A stretch of DNA of 64,000 bases. Source: Aulostomus chinensis (Eukaryota; Chordata; Actinopteri; Syngnathiformes; Aulostomidae). The stretch spans positions 23,962,527 through 24,026,526 of the forward strand of contig JBBMOA010000017.1 in NCBI GenBank assembly GCA_037954235.1. Direction: 5' to 3'. A model generated the notes under the pieces. The model worked only from the letters and a program-made list of their open reading frames with translations. It did not search any database and had not been told where the DNA came from. Below, in pieces: positions 48,451 through 60,735 of the stretch (position 1 is the first letter of the stretch; each line of letters opens with the position of its first letter). Both the position numbers and the translations under genes were made by a program.

Positions 48451-50784
48451 TCGTGAGCATCTTTTCTCTGTGTGTCGTTTGTAGACGGAATGCAGAAGAT
48501 AAATCTGACGTTCCTGGTATTTAAGACATTGAATTTCTGCTCTCAGGGAGGCTCAGTCAAGACTAAAGGTTAGATCTACTGATAAGATGGTATATCTTCG
48601 ACCCAAAGTCAAAGGCAGTCCTTTGAATGGTCTTTTAACAACTTCAAATTGCAATGAGACAGTCGTGAAATAGATCCTTTAATGGAGAATCAAACGACCA
48701 GCCTTCAGTATCTATCCATCACCCACAACAAAGTGACTTTGCATGCTTTTCATGTTAAAAATTCTTTGTCACATTATAATTGTTTTCCTCAACTGAATGG
48801 AAATGAATCAAAACTTGAGACAGATTTGTTTACGGAGAACAATCGAAGGACAGCTGTAAAACAGGATCAATACACTCCCAGGTTCCTTTCAGAACCAAGA
48901 TCTTTCAAAGAGGATCTGTTTAGTGGGTTTTTTTTTCCCTTTCAGGAATGCTAATCTGAAGTGTTTGCATTTTTTTTAACTGCCAATCACCTGTCCAGAG
49001 CTTGTGTGTTTTTGTTAAGTTTACCAGCATGCCTGACATGCTGATATTTCATCTAAACTCCATAAACAAGAAGCAAAAAGACTACTGACATTTTGATGTG
49101 CCTCTTTTTAGTCTGAATTGTTTTTTTATCTTCAACATATCTTCAGTATATTGTTGCTTGATGAATTAATAATAAAGATGCATCTCTTTTTTTTTTTTTC
49201 GAGGAAGAATGGCCGCACATGCCAACACTATCAGACGTTGATCGGTACTAAAGACCTTTCTTAAACTGAGATCTGTGCTCAGCTTGTTGGCCTGAACACC
49301 TCAGCAGAATTAAACCTGACTGCTGTGTTTCTGTATTTTGGAGGAATGGGATAATTCTATCACTTTCCTGTGGTCAACAATGTCAATTCAAAAGTGATAC
49401 TGGCCACAAATTCTATTTCTCAAGTTTGACACAGCACACATCCAGCACTAAACTGAAGCTGATGGCCATTTCTTTGGAAAATAAAATGTGTTCTTTAACC
49501 GTCTTTATGCTTCTTTTTTCCGCCTCAGACAAAGCAGCGTTATGAGATTATGTGTGACAGAGAGAGGCTATAATTGAGGCCATGATTGCTGACTGTGAAA
49601 CCGACTAAAACTGACTTCTAGAGGCTTTTGTACTTGTGGGAATGTGGCCACCATGATCGGAAACAAAGGGAGAGCTCCCATTGTCCGTTGACTGCTGGAC
49701 GGGAAATTAGGCTGGGCATCAAAATCTGCATGTCTGAATGTTAATTTTCTCTCCCAACACTCAGAACAAAAACCGAATTTGGGAGGATTAGTTGCCTTGT
49801 AACTGATCATATATCCAACCTATTATTTAATGAGGATTGCCACTGTGGCAGGGTTCCCGGGCTCTCGGAAACTGACAGAGTTAGCAGGCAGCGAGCCAGC
49901 AGAGTAATATTGTTTGGTGTGGGGACATGGGGAGGACATGTCTTAACTGTGAGATACAATAGAATTAAGTAGCCACCGCGGATTTCATTGCTCAAATGGT
50001 TGTTTATGAGTTATTGTTGCGCTTGTTCTGACACTTCATGGGGCAAATAAATCAAAGCGAGGTTGCTGGTTGCCAGGACATTTCCCAAAGGTGCGTGTGC
50101 TGCTCTTTTTTGTGTTTTTGCCATCTGTTCCAAGTTAGATTCCACATTTTGGTTGGCCCACAAGTGCACGTACTTGATTTGTGCACATGGAAAGAGACAT
50201 TTACAGTTGCAGACAGTTTGGGCTTTCTCATCGTTTTGTCCACTGCATACTAGTAAAGACCTTGAACCCTGTTTGACCTTGCAATATGCAGGTTCTTGTT
50301 TCTCAAATGAGGAGCTTTCGTCTCAGTCTCTCTCAAATATCCAGGCTTCCCAGGAGTTTTGGTTTCACGTCCTGGGGCAAGAACGTTATCCCCTTGGCGA
50401 TTGTCCTCCGTGGGTATCTGTCAGAATCTGGTGCACAGTGTCTACAGAGTCCAGTGTGAATGTTCTGTGCCCCACTTGCGCATCAGAGGTTTTGCTGCCT
50501 GGAACTACATTTAACTCATTTTTTTTGACAGGGACTTCTTCTTTTGCATCAGGTGTGCTTCACTGACCAACGGTGACCTGGAGAACTCATGGGCTGTGGA
50601 TCTAACAACATCAACTTGCTGACAAACCGTCAGAGTGGTATCTCTTTCAGGAGAAGTCCCGAGGGTCTGGTTATATAGCCTGAAGTTCTTACTGGCACAT
50701 AGTGAGAGTTTAAGAATCGGCTGAAATTAGCTTATAAAATCATTTCCAATTAGGCACTAAAATATATACATATATGTATCATTA
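48451..50784. other. non-coding stretch
   Basis: T9 and T8 runs near 48928-48975, T13 at 49187-49199, and a perfect 14-bp palindrome ATACATATATGTAT at 50766-50779. The overlapping frames at 50038-50566 carry no recognised domain. Confidence 0.42.
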
Positions 50785-51000
50785 TTTAATTTTATATAGC
50801 GCTTTCTCTAACAAAGGTTCATGGAGAACTCAAGCATATCTGATTATATCAAGTAACCAATCACAGGGCTGATAAATACAGACAGACAATCATTCACATT
50901 CACACTTACAGGCAGGTTAATGTTTCTGGTTAACCTCATTTGCATGTTTTTGGTCCGTGGAAGGAAGCCAGAGCACCAAACTCAAAACAGAGAGGCCCCA
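50785..51000 (-). mobile_element. old, diverged SINE copy with adjoining repeat fragment
   Basis: At 50877-51000 the minus strand reads TGGGGCCTCTCTGTTTTGAG, GCTCTGGCTTCCTTCCACGG, ACCAAAAACATGCAAATGAG, then TGTGAATGTGAATGATTG and TCTGTCTGTATT. This is the SINE body in order, with an internal deletion. It keeps the GTGTGAATGTGAATG version of the body rather than the GGCGTGGCTGGGAGAGCC version of the three younger copies. The adjoining 50785-50876 contains TTATATAGCGCTTTCTCT, another phrase typical of fish repeats. Strong divergence marks an old insertion. Confidence 0.6.
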
Positions 51001-54000
51001 CGTAAGAAGATTCTTTCTTTTTTTTTCTCCAATTTGTTTCTGTCTTTAAGGAATCATTTCATAAGATAAGATAAACAGACTGCCTGTATATTCAGCCTCG
51101 ACAGGCCACATGTCCTCTGATGGACCACATGTCCTTCTTTGCCTGACAGACCTTAAATTGAATTGCGTCTTTGATTTGACCACTCAGGTTCTTGGGTAAA
51201 CCGGCGAGGGCACATTGTGGGTGTCACTTGCAGAACCTGCACTGAAAGTGAAGGAAATTACGCTTGCTGACTTTTCATTATGCAAACCACCGGTTGAGTC
51301 AGCTGATGGACACGCCGAGTGCTCGGAATCCTTCCCTGTCCCTCTCAAAAAGGAAATTATGCATTGTTTTTGTTTGCCACTTTACCCCTAAAATGATCTT
51401 GAGTGAGTGACAGACGTGATTCTGAGCAGAATGACAGGGCAGTGGCGGTGGAAGTGGGGAGGGGACGCTGGGGAGGACAGGAAATGAGAAGCACAAGATC
51501 AAATATCCGTCCTTCTGTCTTAACGTGGTCTCACATGGCGTCTGCATGCCTTGACAGCACACACGCAGACTCCACAGATGATCAATACCATGAACACGAT
51601 ATTACCGTGCAAAGTGTGTTCACATGTGCACATACAGAGCTCATGGTCCCATGGGACCACCGCTTTTCTTTTAAGATTTGGTCACTGAAGATCAGAGGAG
51701 TACATTTGTATCAATACCTGTGCTTTCTCACAAAAATCGAGGGCTTAAATTACAATTACTGCGGTGGTGATCCACATATGATGCACGTCGGCCCCACTTA
51801 TTCCCACAAGGCTTCATTAACTCACAGAACCTCACCTGGGAAATTGAGGAAAGTAATAGGTATTTCAAACATCTGTCACAATTGTTTAACTGCAGCCACC
51901 TAGAGACTTGAGTATTACATGACTGTGTAAAAATGGCGCACGCACACTCGGACGCTTGATCTATTCTGAGCATCAGAGTAGCAAGAAAAACGACTGAGGT
52001 CTGCTAACTTTTAAAAGGAAATGGTTCTGTTTTGCCCTGAGATCCAAGGGAGGAGGGCAGGGTTTGGATTTCACAGTGGGTGTTTCCTGCGCTAACGGTT
52101 CCTCAAGATTATAATAATAGATGCTGCACAGTATGATCACTTTATGCTCTCTGGTGGTTCAGATAAACAAAGGGCATCATCCGAGAGTCTGCAGAGAGGA
52201 GCAGCTGAGTGCAAGGGAGGGCTGCTGCATGGGGGTGCATTTGAAGTTTGGAGAGATGGCCATTGCTTTGAAACAACCCACCACACAGGAGGGAGGGAAC
52301 ACGGGATCCTGGCACAAAAAAATACGAGATCAAAGCAGTCACATAACAGGAGGTGAATTCTTTACATGACGGAACGCTGATGTTTCAACTAGAAATTGCC
52401 CTGTGTCAGTCTTTACGTGGGTGACTCAAGCTGAGGTTCACCGCTGCCTCAAAGGTCTCTGTTAAGGTTGAACATGACACGCCAGCCCATGAGCGGGGGC
52501 AGCTACGCTAACTCCTCAGCTCTCACCATGACCAGACAGGGCCCAGGTCCCCGGCTCCAACAATCAGATGTTGGAGATGAAATTTCATGAATCCCCTAGA
52601 CAACACTACTATGAACTACTACTACCACTACTATGAACAAGCACCTAGAGTCTCACCTAAAGGATGCTTGAAAACTGCTGTAGCCCCACAGCAACAGCCT
52701 TCCCATCCTCTTTCTGGAAGAGAACACTCGCAGGTTCCTGTTCTTAAGGGACAAATAAAAATAAAAGATCCAGCATCCAAAATAGCACAGATGAAGCGAG
52801 GCAAAGACCTCCTCCCAGTAGTGTGAACACAGTTCAATACACCTGACCCTTCAAAAACAAGAACTCCATGTCCGACTTAAGCCGTGTCCAGTTTTACTCA
52901 ACTCACATTCAAACTCTTTCCAGCCTTCCGGCCTTATTTCACGCCAATCAATACAGAAGACATCTTAATCCTTTCAGGAACCTTCTGGATTTCAATACAG
53001 TGCCATCAACAAATGGTGACCCAGATACCATAGAGCTTACATCATTATGCCTGACAACAGATCCTGCACTTCCTTTAACACTGTTTATCGTCAGCTTCCA
53101 GCTTGAGATATCACACATGAGAAATCTTTACTCCCTCATCATTGCCTCTAAGTAAGACAGAGCATCCGAGCGAGTGACCATATAATGGCATCTACTGATA
53201 ATCACACCGAGTGGGCTTTATTGATATGTATTGTTTCACCGCTTTCTCGAGTGCAGCTCTGACAAACCAATTCCCCTCGCTGAATAGAGCCCCGGGAAAA
53301 CTGAACGAATTTGCTTTCCTAATCAGGGAAGAGATAAGCGAGTGGATGTTGGTGGTGTTCCGTGAGCACCTGTCTATCTGGAGATCTCCAGACGGCACCA
53401 GTACAATGGCTGGTTTAACTGCCATTTAATGCTGCAATCACCGAACACCCCAGACGCCAATAAAAGACACTGCGCATTTACTTTGAAATTGACCGAAATC
53501 ATCAGCTTTTGAAGACGGTGACACAAGGACGAGGAAAGCAGGGGAAATAACATTAAGGAGAATGGGCAGTCAACTCCGCCTCTGTCATTTTATTGGCTTC
53601 TGTGATGGAGGACAAAGAAGGTGCAGTGATGGGATTTGAGGCCACATGACATAAGGATTGGATCGGAGAACAAACAGCAAATCTGGTTAAAAGCCAAATG
53701 TTTACTCAGTGTCTCTACCAGCTGGGATGCCTTCATGTGCACATAAATATGAAAATGAAACCAGCAATCACACATTGATTAATGATGCCCCTTAAGACAT
53801 GTATAAGACATCCGGCGCTCCCAGTTTACAGTAGTTTATGGTTAAATACCACCAAAAAATGGCCTCCAATCTTAAGTTGATATCACTTAATCCTACACTC
53901 TTATATGAAACATGTTCTGAAAACATGCACACGCCAGACGCGTTGAGATCACCTCCCTCCCTCCAGAGTAGACTGCACAGGGTCTGCCACCATGTTATGT

Positions 54001-54455
54001 CACGTTCAAAACCTGAGAGAGGAAACAAGGCGATGTTGTGCAGGCGTAGAAATTCAATACTAAAGCAATCACTGACATGTCAGGGCTAATGTTAGCTTTG
54101 GTAAACGGGCTAACCTGACAGGTAGGCGCACCTGCTGTTGTCAGACCTGCGGATGCTCTGATTGGGTGAATGTAGTGGAGGTGAAGTCCTCTTCACCAGC
54201 GTTCCCTGAACCTGGAGCAGGGAGTCATGCTCATGTTCACATCCAATTATGACACAGCTACCATTTTCATCAGTGGGTGATGGTTGCTATGGAGATGGCT
54301 CAATTTTCTTCATAAGACCAAACACTGGTCACATGACAGCAGGTGAAATGAAGGTCCAAAGCTGGTGATTGTACGGTGGGGTGTACAGGACCTACTGGAG
54401 CATGATGGTAGATGCATGAATCACGAGTTATAGTTGAAGTATTCTAGCTGTTAAA
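51001..54455. other. non-coding stretch
   Basis: A short duplicated ACTACTATGAAC (52605-52616, 52627-52638) sits in an ACT-rich patch. The 166-codon frame at 51403-51903 has no recognised domain. No gene is called. Confidence 0.42.
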
Positions 54456-54477
54456 GTGTGTGTGTGTGTGTGTGTGT
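54456..54477. repeat. (GT)11 microsatellite
   Basis: Uninterrupted GT run followed by AGGGGGCAG. Confidence 0.95.
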
Positions 54478-54628
54478 AGGGGGCAGATAGGGAAGGGAAA
54501 TTGAGGGTAAAATGTTGCATGATGCGTTCATTTGTTGGAGCCATTTGTCTGTGGAGCAGGAGACATCTGTGACTTTCTGGCAGAGCAAGACTATTTACAG
54601 CTATTGGCAGGCTGCTGAAAACACCGCA

Positions 54629-54648
54629 CCCCCCCCCCCCCACCCCCC
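54629..54648. repeat. C-run tract
   Basis: Thirteen C, one A, six C; G-quadruplex or i-motif potential across the two strands. Confidence 0.93.
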
Positions 54649-55072
54649 AGGGTGTCTGTCTGGTAATCCTTTCAATGCATCTCCTTACCTGCGACACAAG
54701 GAGACTGTCTGTTCCAGGCTGCAGAGCACTGTGCGCCTGCCAAATACCAATTTACATATATTTCTTAATTAACTGAGCTTGTGCATGTGGGAATCAATAA
54801 TCAGATGTGCTTGTTCTTCCTTACACCCGCCCTCACTTTGACACTTGATAGATCTGTGTTCACTTTGTCTCAGCCTCACCTTCTGGTGAGTAAATTTGTG
54901 TATTCTGCACATGACCAGTCTTTTGAAATACTCCTCATAGGTCATGGAGACATTTTAGCGCCTTACATTTATGAATACTAATCAAGCAGAGGCCACTAAA
55001 CATCAGAGTGAGTCAATTATTCACGCTCCCCCAACAGCTGGCCTCACATTGTATAGAGTAGGAAGAGCTTCT
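54649..55072. other. non-coding stretch
   Basis: No supported feature. Confidence 0.45.
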
Positions 55073-55102
55073 TGTGTGTGTGTGTGTGTGTGGGGGGGGG
55101 GG
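55073..55102. repeat. (TG)n passing directly into G11
   Basis: TG units 55073-55091, then eleven G (55092-55102), the same arrangement as at 43.5 kb. Confidence 0.96.
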
Positions 55103-56227
55103 ATTATTTAAAAGTTAGCTGAAAGACAAACTCAAACATTTATCCTTGTTACAACAGTATAAAATTCACGGTAAGACTTTGCACTCAACTCTATGATGAG
55201 CTGCAGAAATTCACATTTGCACAAATAGAGCTGACCAGCCAATGAAAGCAATCAAAGAGATACTGCTCACACCTGCTGAGTTGACTTTATAGGCCATACT
55301 TTGCGAGCTCAGGCAGGATTTGCTGACTGGTGGATTTGTCAGTGCCAGAAACCTCCCGCCCTCTCTGTCCATCAGTGCAGACCTCCTCTACCAGCTGCTG
55401 GTCTACATTTACTCTGCCCTACGTGTGGTTTTTTTTATTCCTTGTCTGGACTCGTTCAGTAATTCCACAAATGGCTCAAAGTTTTGTTTCTTAATTATAT
55501 CTTAGGAGTGTTTTTTCTGTGATTATTTTAAAGCTTTAGGACCAAAGTAGGATATAGTGTGACCTAACATTGGAGCTGCAGACTCCAACCTTTCACCTCA
55601 CACTTTAATTTCCCAGCGTGGAGAACCTGCGATGAAGCTATTCAAAATACATTCATCCGGGCTGAGAAAGTCAACAAATGCTCTAAAGGAAGTTAAGAAA
55701 GAGGAGATAATTGCCCAGTCTGGAGTTCTGCAGTAAGAGAACAGAGAAGGGACCTCAGCAGACAGAAACAGCCCTGTACTCTAGTGTGACCAGGGGGCCA
55801 CAACGAACCTGCCACTTCTTTTCTTCGTGCTCTTTATTCATGTCATTAGTAGTGATTCTCTGTCTCTGTGACATACTACCATTGCACACAGCGCTACGAT
55901 TATGTTCGTCCCTCCCATTCCTCACTAGCCGGTCAATCAAACTCTCTTCTAGCTTGTTTCGAGAGGGTGCAGCTTGATGAAGAACATTTTTACAAGTATG
56001 ACAAAAGAAATCTGAAGGAGATGTGGACTCGCCCCAGGATACAAGAGGCTCATCCAAAGAAACACAATTTCATGTCATGAAACCAAAAATGACTTATGTT
56101 CTGTTTATGCCAAAAGCCTGTCGTCAATTCCCACTGGTCCTCCAACTCTTGATATTTGCCTCTAGCCCTAGATCGAGGTCAAGCTCATGAAATAGATGCT
56201 AAAGCTGGTTTTCTGCTTTTAGAGCGA
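55103..56227. other. non-coding stretch
   Basis: Short frames only. T-rich at about 55430-55540. Confidence 0.45.
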
Positions 56228-56265
56228 TAGGGGCGTGGTTTTGGTGTAGGGGCGTGGTTTTGGTG
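56228..56265 (+). repeat. 19-bp perfect tandem duplication with KLF/Sp1-like site
   Basis: TAGGGGCGTGGTTTTGGTG occurs twice back to back (56228-56246, 56247-56265). Each unit contains GGGGCGTGG, the binding core of KLF/Sp1-type zinc-finger factors. Regulatory use is inference. Confidence 0.92.
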
Positions 56266-59200
56266 TGTCGTACAACTGTCTGTTCAAAACAATGATGTTG
56301 GTTCCTGAAGAGGTTAGCGTTGATGCTGCTACAGCACCTTTTGTATCAGAACTGAGAGTGTTTCTCCTTTGATGGAAGAAAAGATGTTTTCACTCTTCTA
56401 CTGACTGGCGTCGGGCTGAAACATTGGTGCAGAATGTCAAGTATCAAAACAGCCGCCAAGGTCTTATTTCCCGGCAGTGAAGAAACGCGAGCATTGCCTT
56501 TTAGTACATTGCAGCTCCTGTAACAGCTCCTCTTCTCTGCTTCTGTTGTTGCCGTTTCTGCCAGCTTGCTATCATCATCTCCAAATAATGGATGAGGAGA
56601 GCCTAGTTGTTGGGACTCCAAAATATCCCGAGCCTCAGTCCTGTCATTAGGACGTGTCATCTTGTCTCTCCTCTTCCGTGCTGCAGCCTGACGCTGCTCA
56701 GGGTGTCACTTGATGAGAGTTTGATCTGGTTTCTAACGGTTTTCACGGGGGGGGGGACTTCCCAAATGGTCCTGGGTAATGAAGGTTAAGTCGTCTGGCT
56801 GACCACAATGTAATCAAGTGATTTGTGAACATGACCGTCTCCTCAATAACAACTCAGAGAGACTGTGATGATCTAATCACAGCAATGACAACTAGACCAG
56901 GAGGAGCAGTACTAACAGCTTAAGCATACAAGCTAACATTTGCGTTCCACACCGACTTCCTCACAAGCTTAGTCGAACAGTGGATAGTTGTGTCCAGATT
57001 ATCTCGTCTATACCTGACGGATGTTTCTTTATGTCACGGCACAGCGATGAATGCTCACATTAAACCGATCGATATTGTCTCCCTTTGGGATATTCTGGCG
57101 AGGAATATTTCAGAGCAGCACCCTTTGCTTCTGCAGCCTGGTGGATTACCGTTATCAAATGGCCACAGATGGGGATACGCACACCTGCATACAGATTTAG
57201 CTCTACACAGCACAACCACGCTGTGAGTAGGCACACACAACTCTGCATGTCCACTGATCAATACACCATGGAGATCACTCGCCCCCTACACATAGGCCTG
57301 AAAAAACCCACACCCCTGCTATCGCGCTGCAGCACAGAGCCATACGCTTATCATATTCGCTGGTAGCCCCTGATATCAGACGCTGGATAAATGGGAGACT
57401 GAGACAGTACACCTGTTGTCAGGATTAGTGTGTGTCTTGATGGCATGAGAAGACAGAGGGACGCTCACCACTGTTCGCTGCTGACAGCAGCAACATAATG
57501 GATTTATCACTGCCTTCAGCTGGGCTACACTTTTTCCTTTCTTCTGTTGCAACTTGAAATCTCTCTTGCAAGTAAACTGGGCGTCCTCCCAGACGCCTCG
57601 TTTTTGTTGCTGCTGATGTGATCAAGCAATAATCAGAGTGTAAAGCAAAAGATCTCTAAACTAATTAAAAACTAGCTTAGGACGAGAGCAGAGTGCAACC
57701 CGTTTTAATCAGCTCCACTATAAAGACGTCACCTGCACAGAGGAGGAGGGAGCCAGCCAAGATGACAGCTCTTATATATTTCTCTCAAACCCCCATTTCA
57801 AGCAGTTCTCTGCTTTTCGGCTCTGGCAATTTCCTCAGATAATGGTGATGGTGGTGGTGGTGGGGGGTTGCTATGCATGGGTGTGTATGGGGATGATAAG
57901 AAGAAAAAGCTTGCAAACAAAATTGTTTTGGGGTGGAGTTGTGTTAGAAATGTAATTACTACCTATTAAAAAAGCATCACGAGCATCCAGGATGGTGAAT
58001 ATTTTTGGATGAATGAACTGCCATGTCTCTTCACTTGGGCGGCTCTGGCTGCCACTGATGAGAATATCAGAATAAATCAAATTTTGGTTCTGGAAAAGAT
58101 TAGATGAATGACTTTCATTTATGAGGGGTTTCTCTGGTGAGCATTACCGGCCCGTAATGCTGCCTTTTATCGATTAAGTGTACATCAAATCTTATCATGA
58201 AGCATCATGAGCTGCAGCACCAGAAGCATCGAGGTGATCAGCAGAGCTACAAATACTGTGCTTACTGTTTTTATCCTGCAATCGTCCATCACTTTATTAT
58301 ACATTTCAGCAGAAGCTAACGTCACAGAAACTGAAGGTGTAATGCGTGTGAATTAACGCCGGCGCCATGGAAACAGTGGGAATCCCTTGTGGTCGACAAA
58401 CAAACACGCTGTGGTTATTTGATTTATTAATGTGGCAATGCTGTAACAATGGATGGATTATTATTTTTATCCTGGAAATATTGATACATGGCTGTATTAC
58501 ATCTGCCAAGGTGATTTCCTCCCTGCTCTCAGCTCACTAACTTTCCTTCTTTTCTTATTTCAGGCATTGAACAAAAAAAAAAACAAACAAAAAAACCCCC
58601 AACAACCCTGACTTTGAGTCAAGGGAAACGAACATTCAAAAATACTTCCTCATATCTGGGTTTTAGGATTCATTGCCGCTCTACTCAATGTATCATAATA
58701 ATGACAGGACCACCACTGTGCGACGTGTTGGTAGCTGATGCTGCAACAGTTTGCGGCCAAAATCCACTCAGAAAATCCAACCTGTGGTAGAATTCAGGGT
58801 CAGCCCCTGTGCTTTCAAAGGATCACATTCTACCACCTTTGTCTCATAACACGTCAGCCTTCTTTCATTTTTTTCTCCTTTGCAAACAAAGAGTGTTACT
58901 GCCATGACTGTGCGCTCCACTGTCTCTGACTTGTTCACGTTTAGATCACCTGAACCACCTGAAGACAGCAGTTCCAGCATCTAAAACTATAATTAACAGT
59001 TTCCATACATGTGCTTTTCATTACGCTGAGTACAAATGCTGCTAATGAGCCCAAAATACACACTCACATGCTAATCCTCCATGAAATATTTGGCGAGGTG
59101 GCATCAATGACTCAGAGTCAACATATATTCACCTGCTGGTATTTACACAGCTTTCAGTCTCTCGACTACTCTGATTATTCATGCCATGACAGATCTCACT

Positions 59201-59312
59201 GTAATATTCATGTCAGTGAAAATGTATGGCTTACTGCTGAAATATGGGCTGTTTGACTGTGTTCTGAACCCATTTCCCGCTAACGCCTTTCCGCTAATTA
59301 GATCCGGAGCCG
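56266..59312. other. non-coding stretch
   Basis: G10 at 56747-56756 and a GGT-rich tract at 57844-57867. An acceptor-like CTAAC...polypyrimidine...CAG ends at 58563, followed by an A/C-rich run and an open frame to about 58789. No protein family is recognised. Confidence 0.4.
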
Positions 59313-59336
59313 CCCCCCACCCCACCCCCCCACCCC
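59313..59336 (-). repeat. G-quadruplex-type tract (minus strand)
   Basis: C runs of six, four, seven and four separated by single A. The minus strand therefore has four G runs of four or more with one-base loops, a canonical stable G-quadruplex pattern. Confidence 0.9.
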
Positions 59337-59340
59337 AGCC

Positions 59341-60425
59341 CGTTTCTGTCTCACTCATCTACTGTAGATCTTTCCCCACCCACACACCCACACACCCACC
59401 TCCTCTCACTCCTGGTAGATTCAGAGCGGAGTTGAGATGAAGGCAACAGAGCTAATTGCATTAGCATCAATTTACTGGTGCGGCAGAGGACAGCTGTGCA
59501 ACCCAGTGATGTATGGCCTCTGCTAACAGTCCGAAAAAAAATGTGGCAGGCACCCGATGTGGGTATGCTACAGGGTGTATATTAGCATCTCTGGAGGGGA
59601 GGCAATAGGCAAAGAAAAAAAAGCAACATTTTCTTCCGATTAAGATTATCAGAATAATTTCGCTGCGCCATCAAATGCATTACAGGACCTGCTATTAATA
59701 TTTCCACTTCCCTATAATCTAGCTGCTGATAGAAGAGATCAATATTCTTCACCACAAGTAGCATAAATCATTTCCTCTCTGTCACCAACGGCTGTCATAT
59801 TCCTCCCTCTTGTATTTCTCTTATTCCCATCCCAGTGTCCCGTGATCCAGCAGGACTCGCAGCATCGATGCTGGATGTAAACAGGAATGTCACAGAGCCT
59901 GCGTGCCGTCATGGCAGAGACGATAGACTCGGTAGATTATGGAGATTTAAAAAGTCTTCGCCTCACATGATTGGAGATGTATGAGGTACTCAGATCGAAA
60001 TAATAGTTTGCGGCAAACACTGTATTTCTAAATGCCATCTTCTCCTTCCCTGTCCCTGAGGAACCCAAACGTCAACATCTTCATCCAAGTCTGCTCTCCT
60101 TGTTTGACCACAGAGCTGATCTCATGGAAACGCATGAAATGGCCGACACCAGGTTGGAAACAATGCAGTGAGAAGGCAATCGGGCTCCTTGTCCGTCGTG
60201 AATTCCCCGCTACAACAACGTCCCATGATGGGAACTGGTTAAACCACAACCAAGTCCACATCAGGGAGCAAGCTGGTGGTTTATAACACTGTGTTACACA
60301 ACATTAAATTAACTAATGATGGTTTGCCAAAGTCCCCTTTACACCTGGTTTTGTGATCTGACTGTAATCAGACAGTGGCCAACTACATACATTTACACCT
60401 GGTATTAATACAAAGATTTGAATGA
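59341..60425. other. non-coding stretch, partly enhancer-like
   Basis: About 59450-59720 is unique AT-rich sequence with GCTAATTGCATTAGC (itself nearly palindromic) and TTAAGATTATC. It could be a conserved element. The remainder is featureless. Confidence 0.35.
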
Positions 60426-60735
60426 GCGGCTGCACGGTGGTGCATCGGTCAGCACTGTCGCCTCACAGAAGGTTCCGGGTTCGAGTCCCGGCTCGGGCAC
60501 GGGATCTTTCTGGGTGAGTCTCCATGTTCTCCCTGTGCCTGCGTGGGTTCTCTCTGGTACTCCAGCTTCCTCCACAGTCCAAAGACATCAAGAGGGGACC
60601 AGGTTAATCCAGACTCTAAATTGACCGTAGGCGTGGCTGGGAGAGCCAATGGTTGTCTGTCTCTATGTGTTGGCCCTGCCCTGGACTGGTGACCTGTCCA
60701 GGGTGAACCCCGCCTCTCGCCTGCAGGGATAGGCT
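60426..60735 (+). mobile_element. tRNA-derived SINE with canonical B box
   Basis: The head has TGGTGCATCGG (A box, 60438-60448) and GGTTCGAGTCCC (60478-60489), a perfect B-box match. The body carries CTCCACAGTCCAAAGACATC and GGCGTGGCTGGGAGAGCC. The tail keeps GACCTGTCCAGGGTGAACCC, CGCCTCTCGCC and GGGATAGGCTC, and stops before the usual end. No target-site duplication is evident, so the 3' end has probably been lost. Its intact Pol III boxes make it the most promoter-competent copy in the window. The open frames through it are spurious. Confidence 0.9.

Noticed and set aside
50038..50566. Overlapping + frames of up to 167 codons
   Set aside because: No recognisable domain, non-ATG start and several competing frames.
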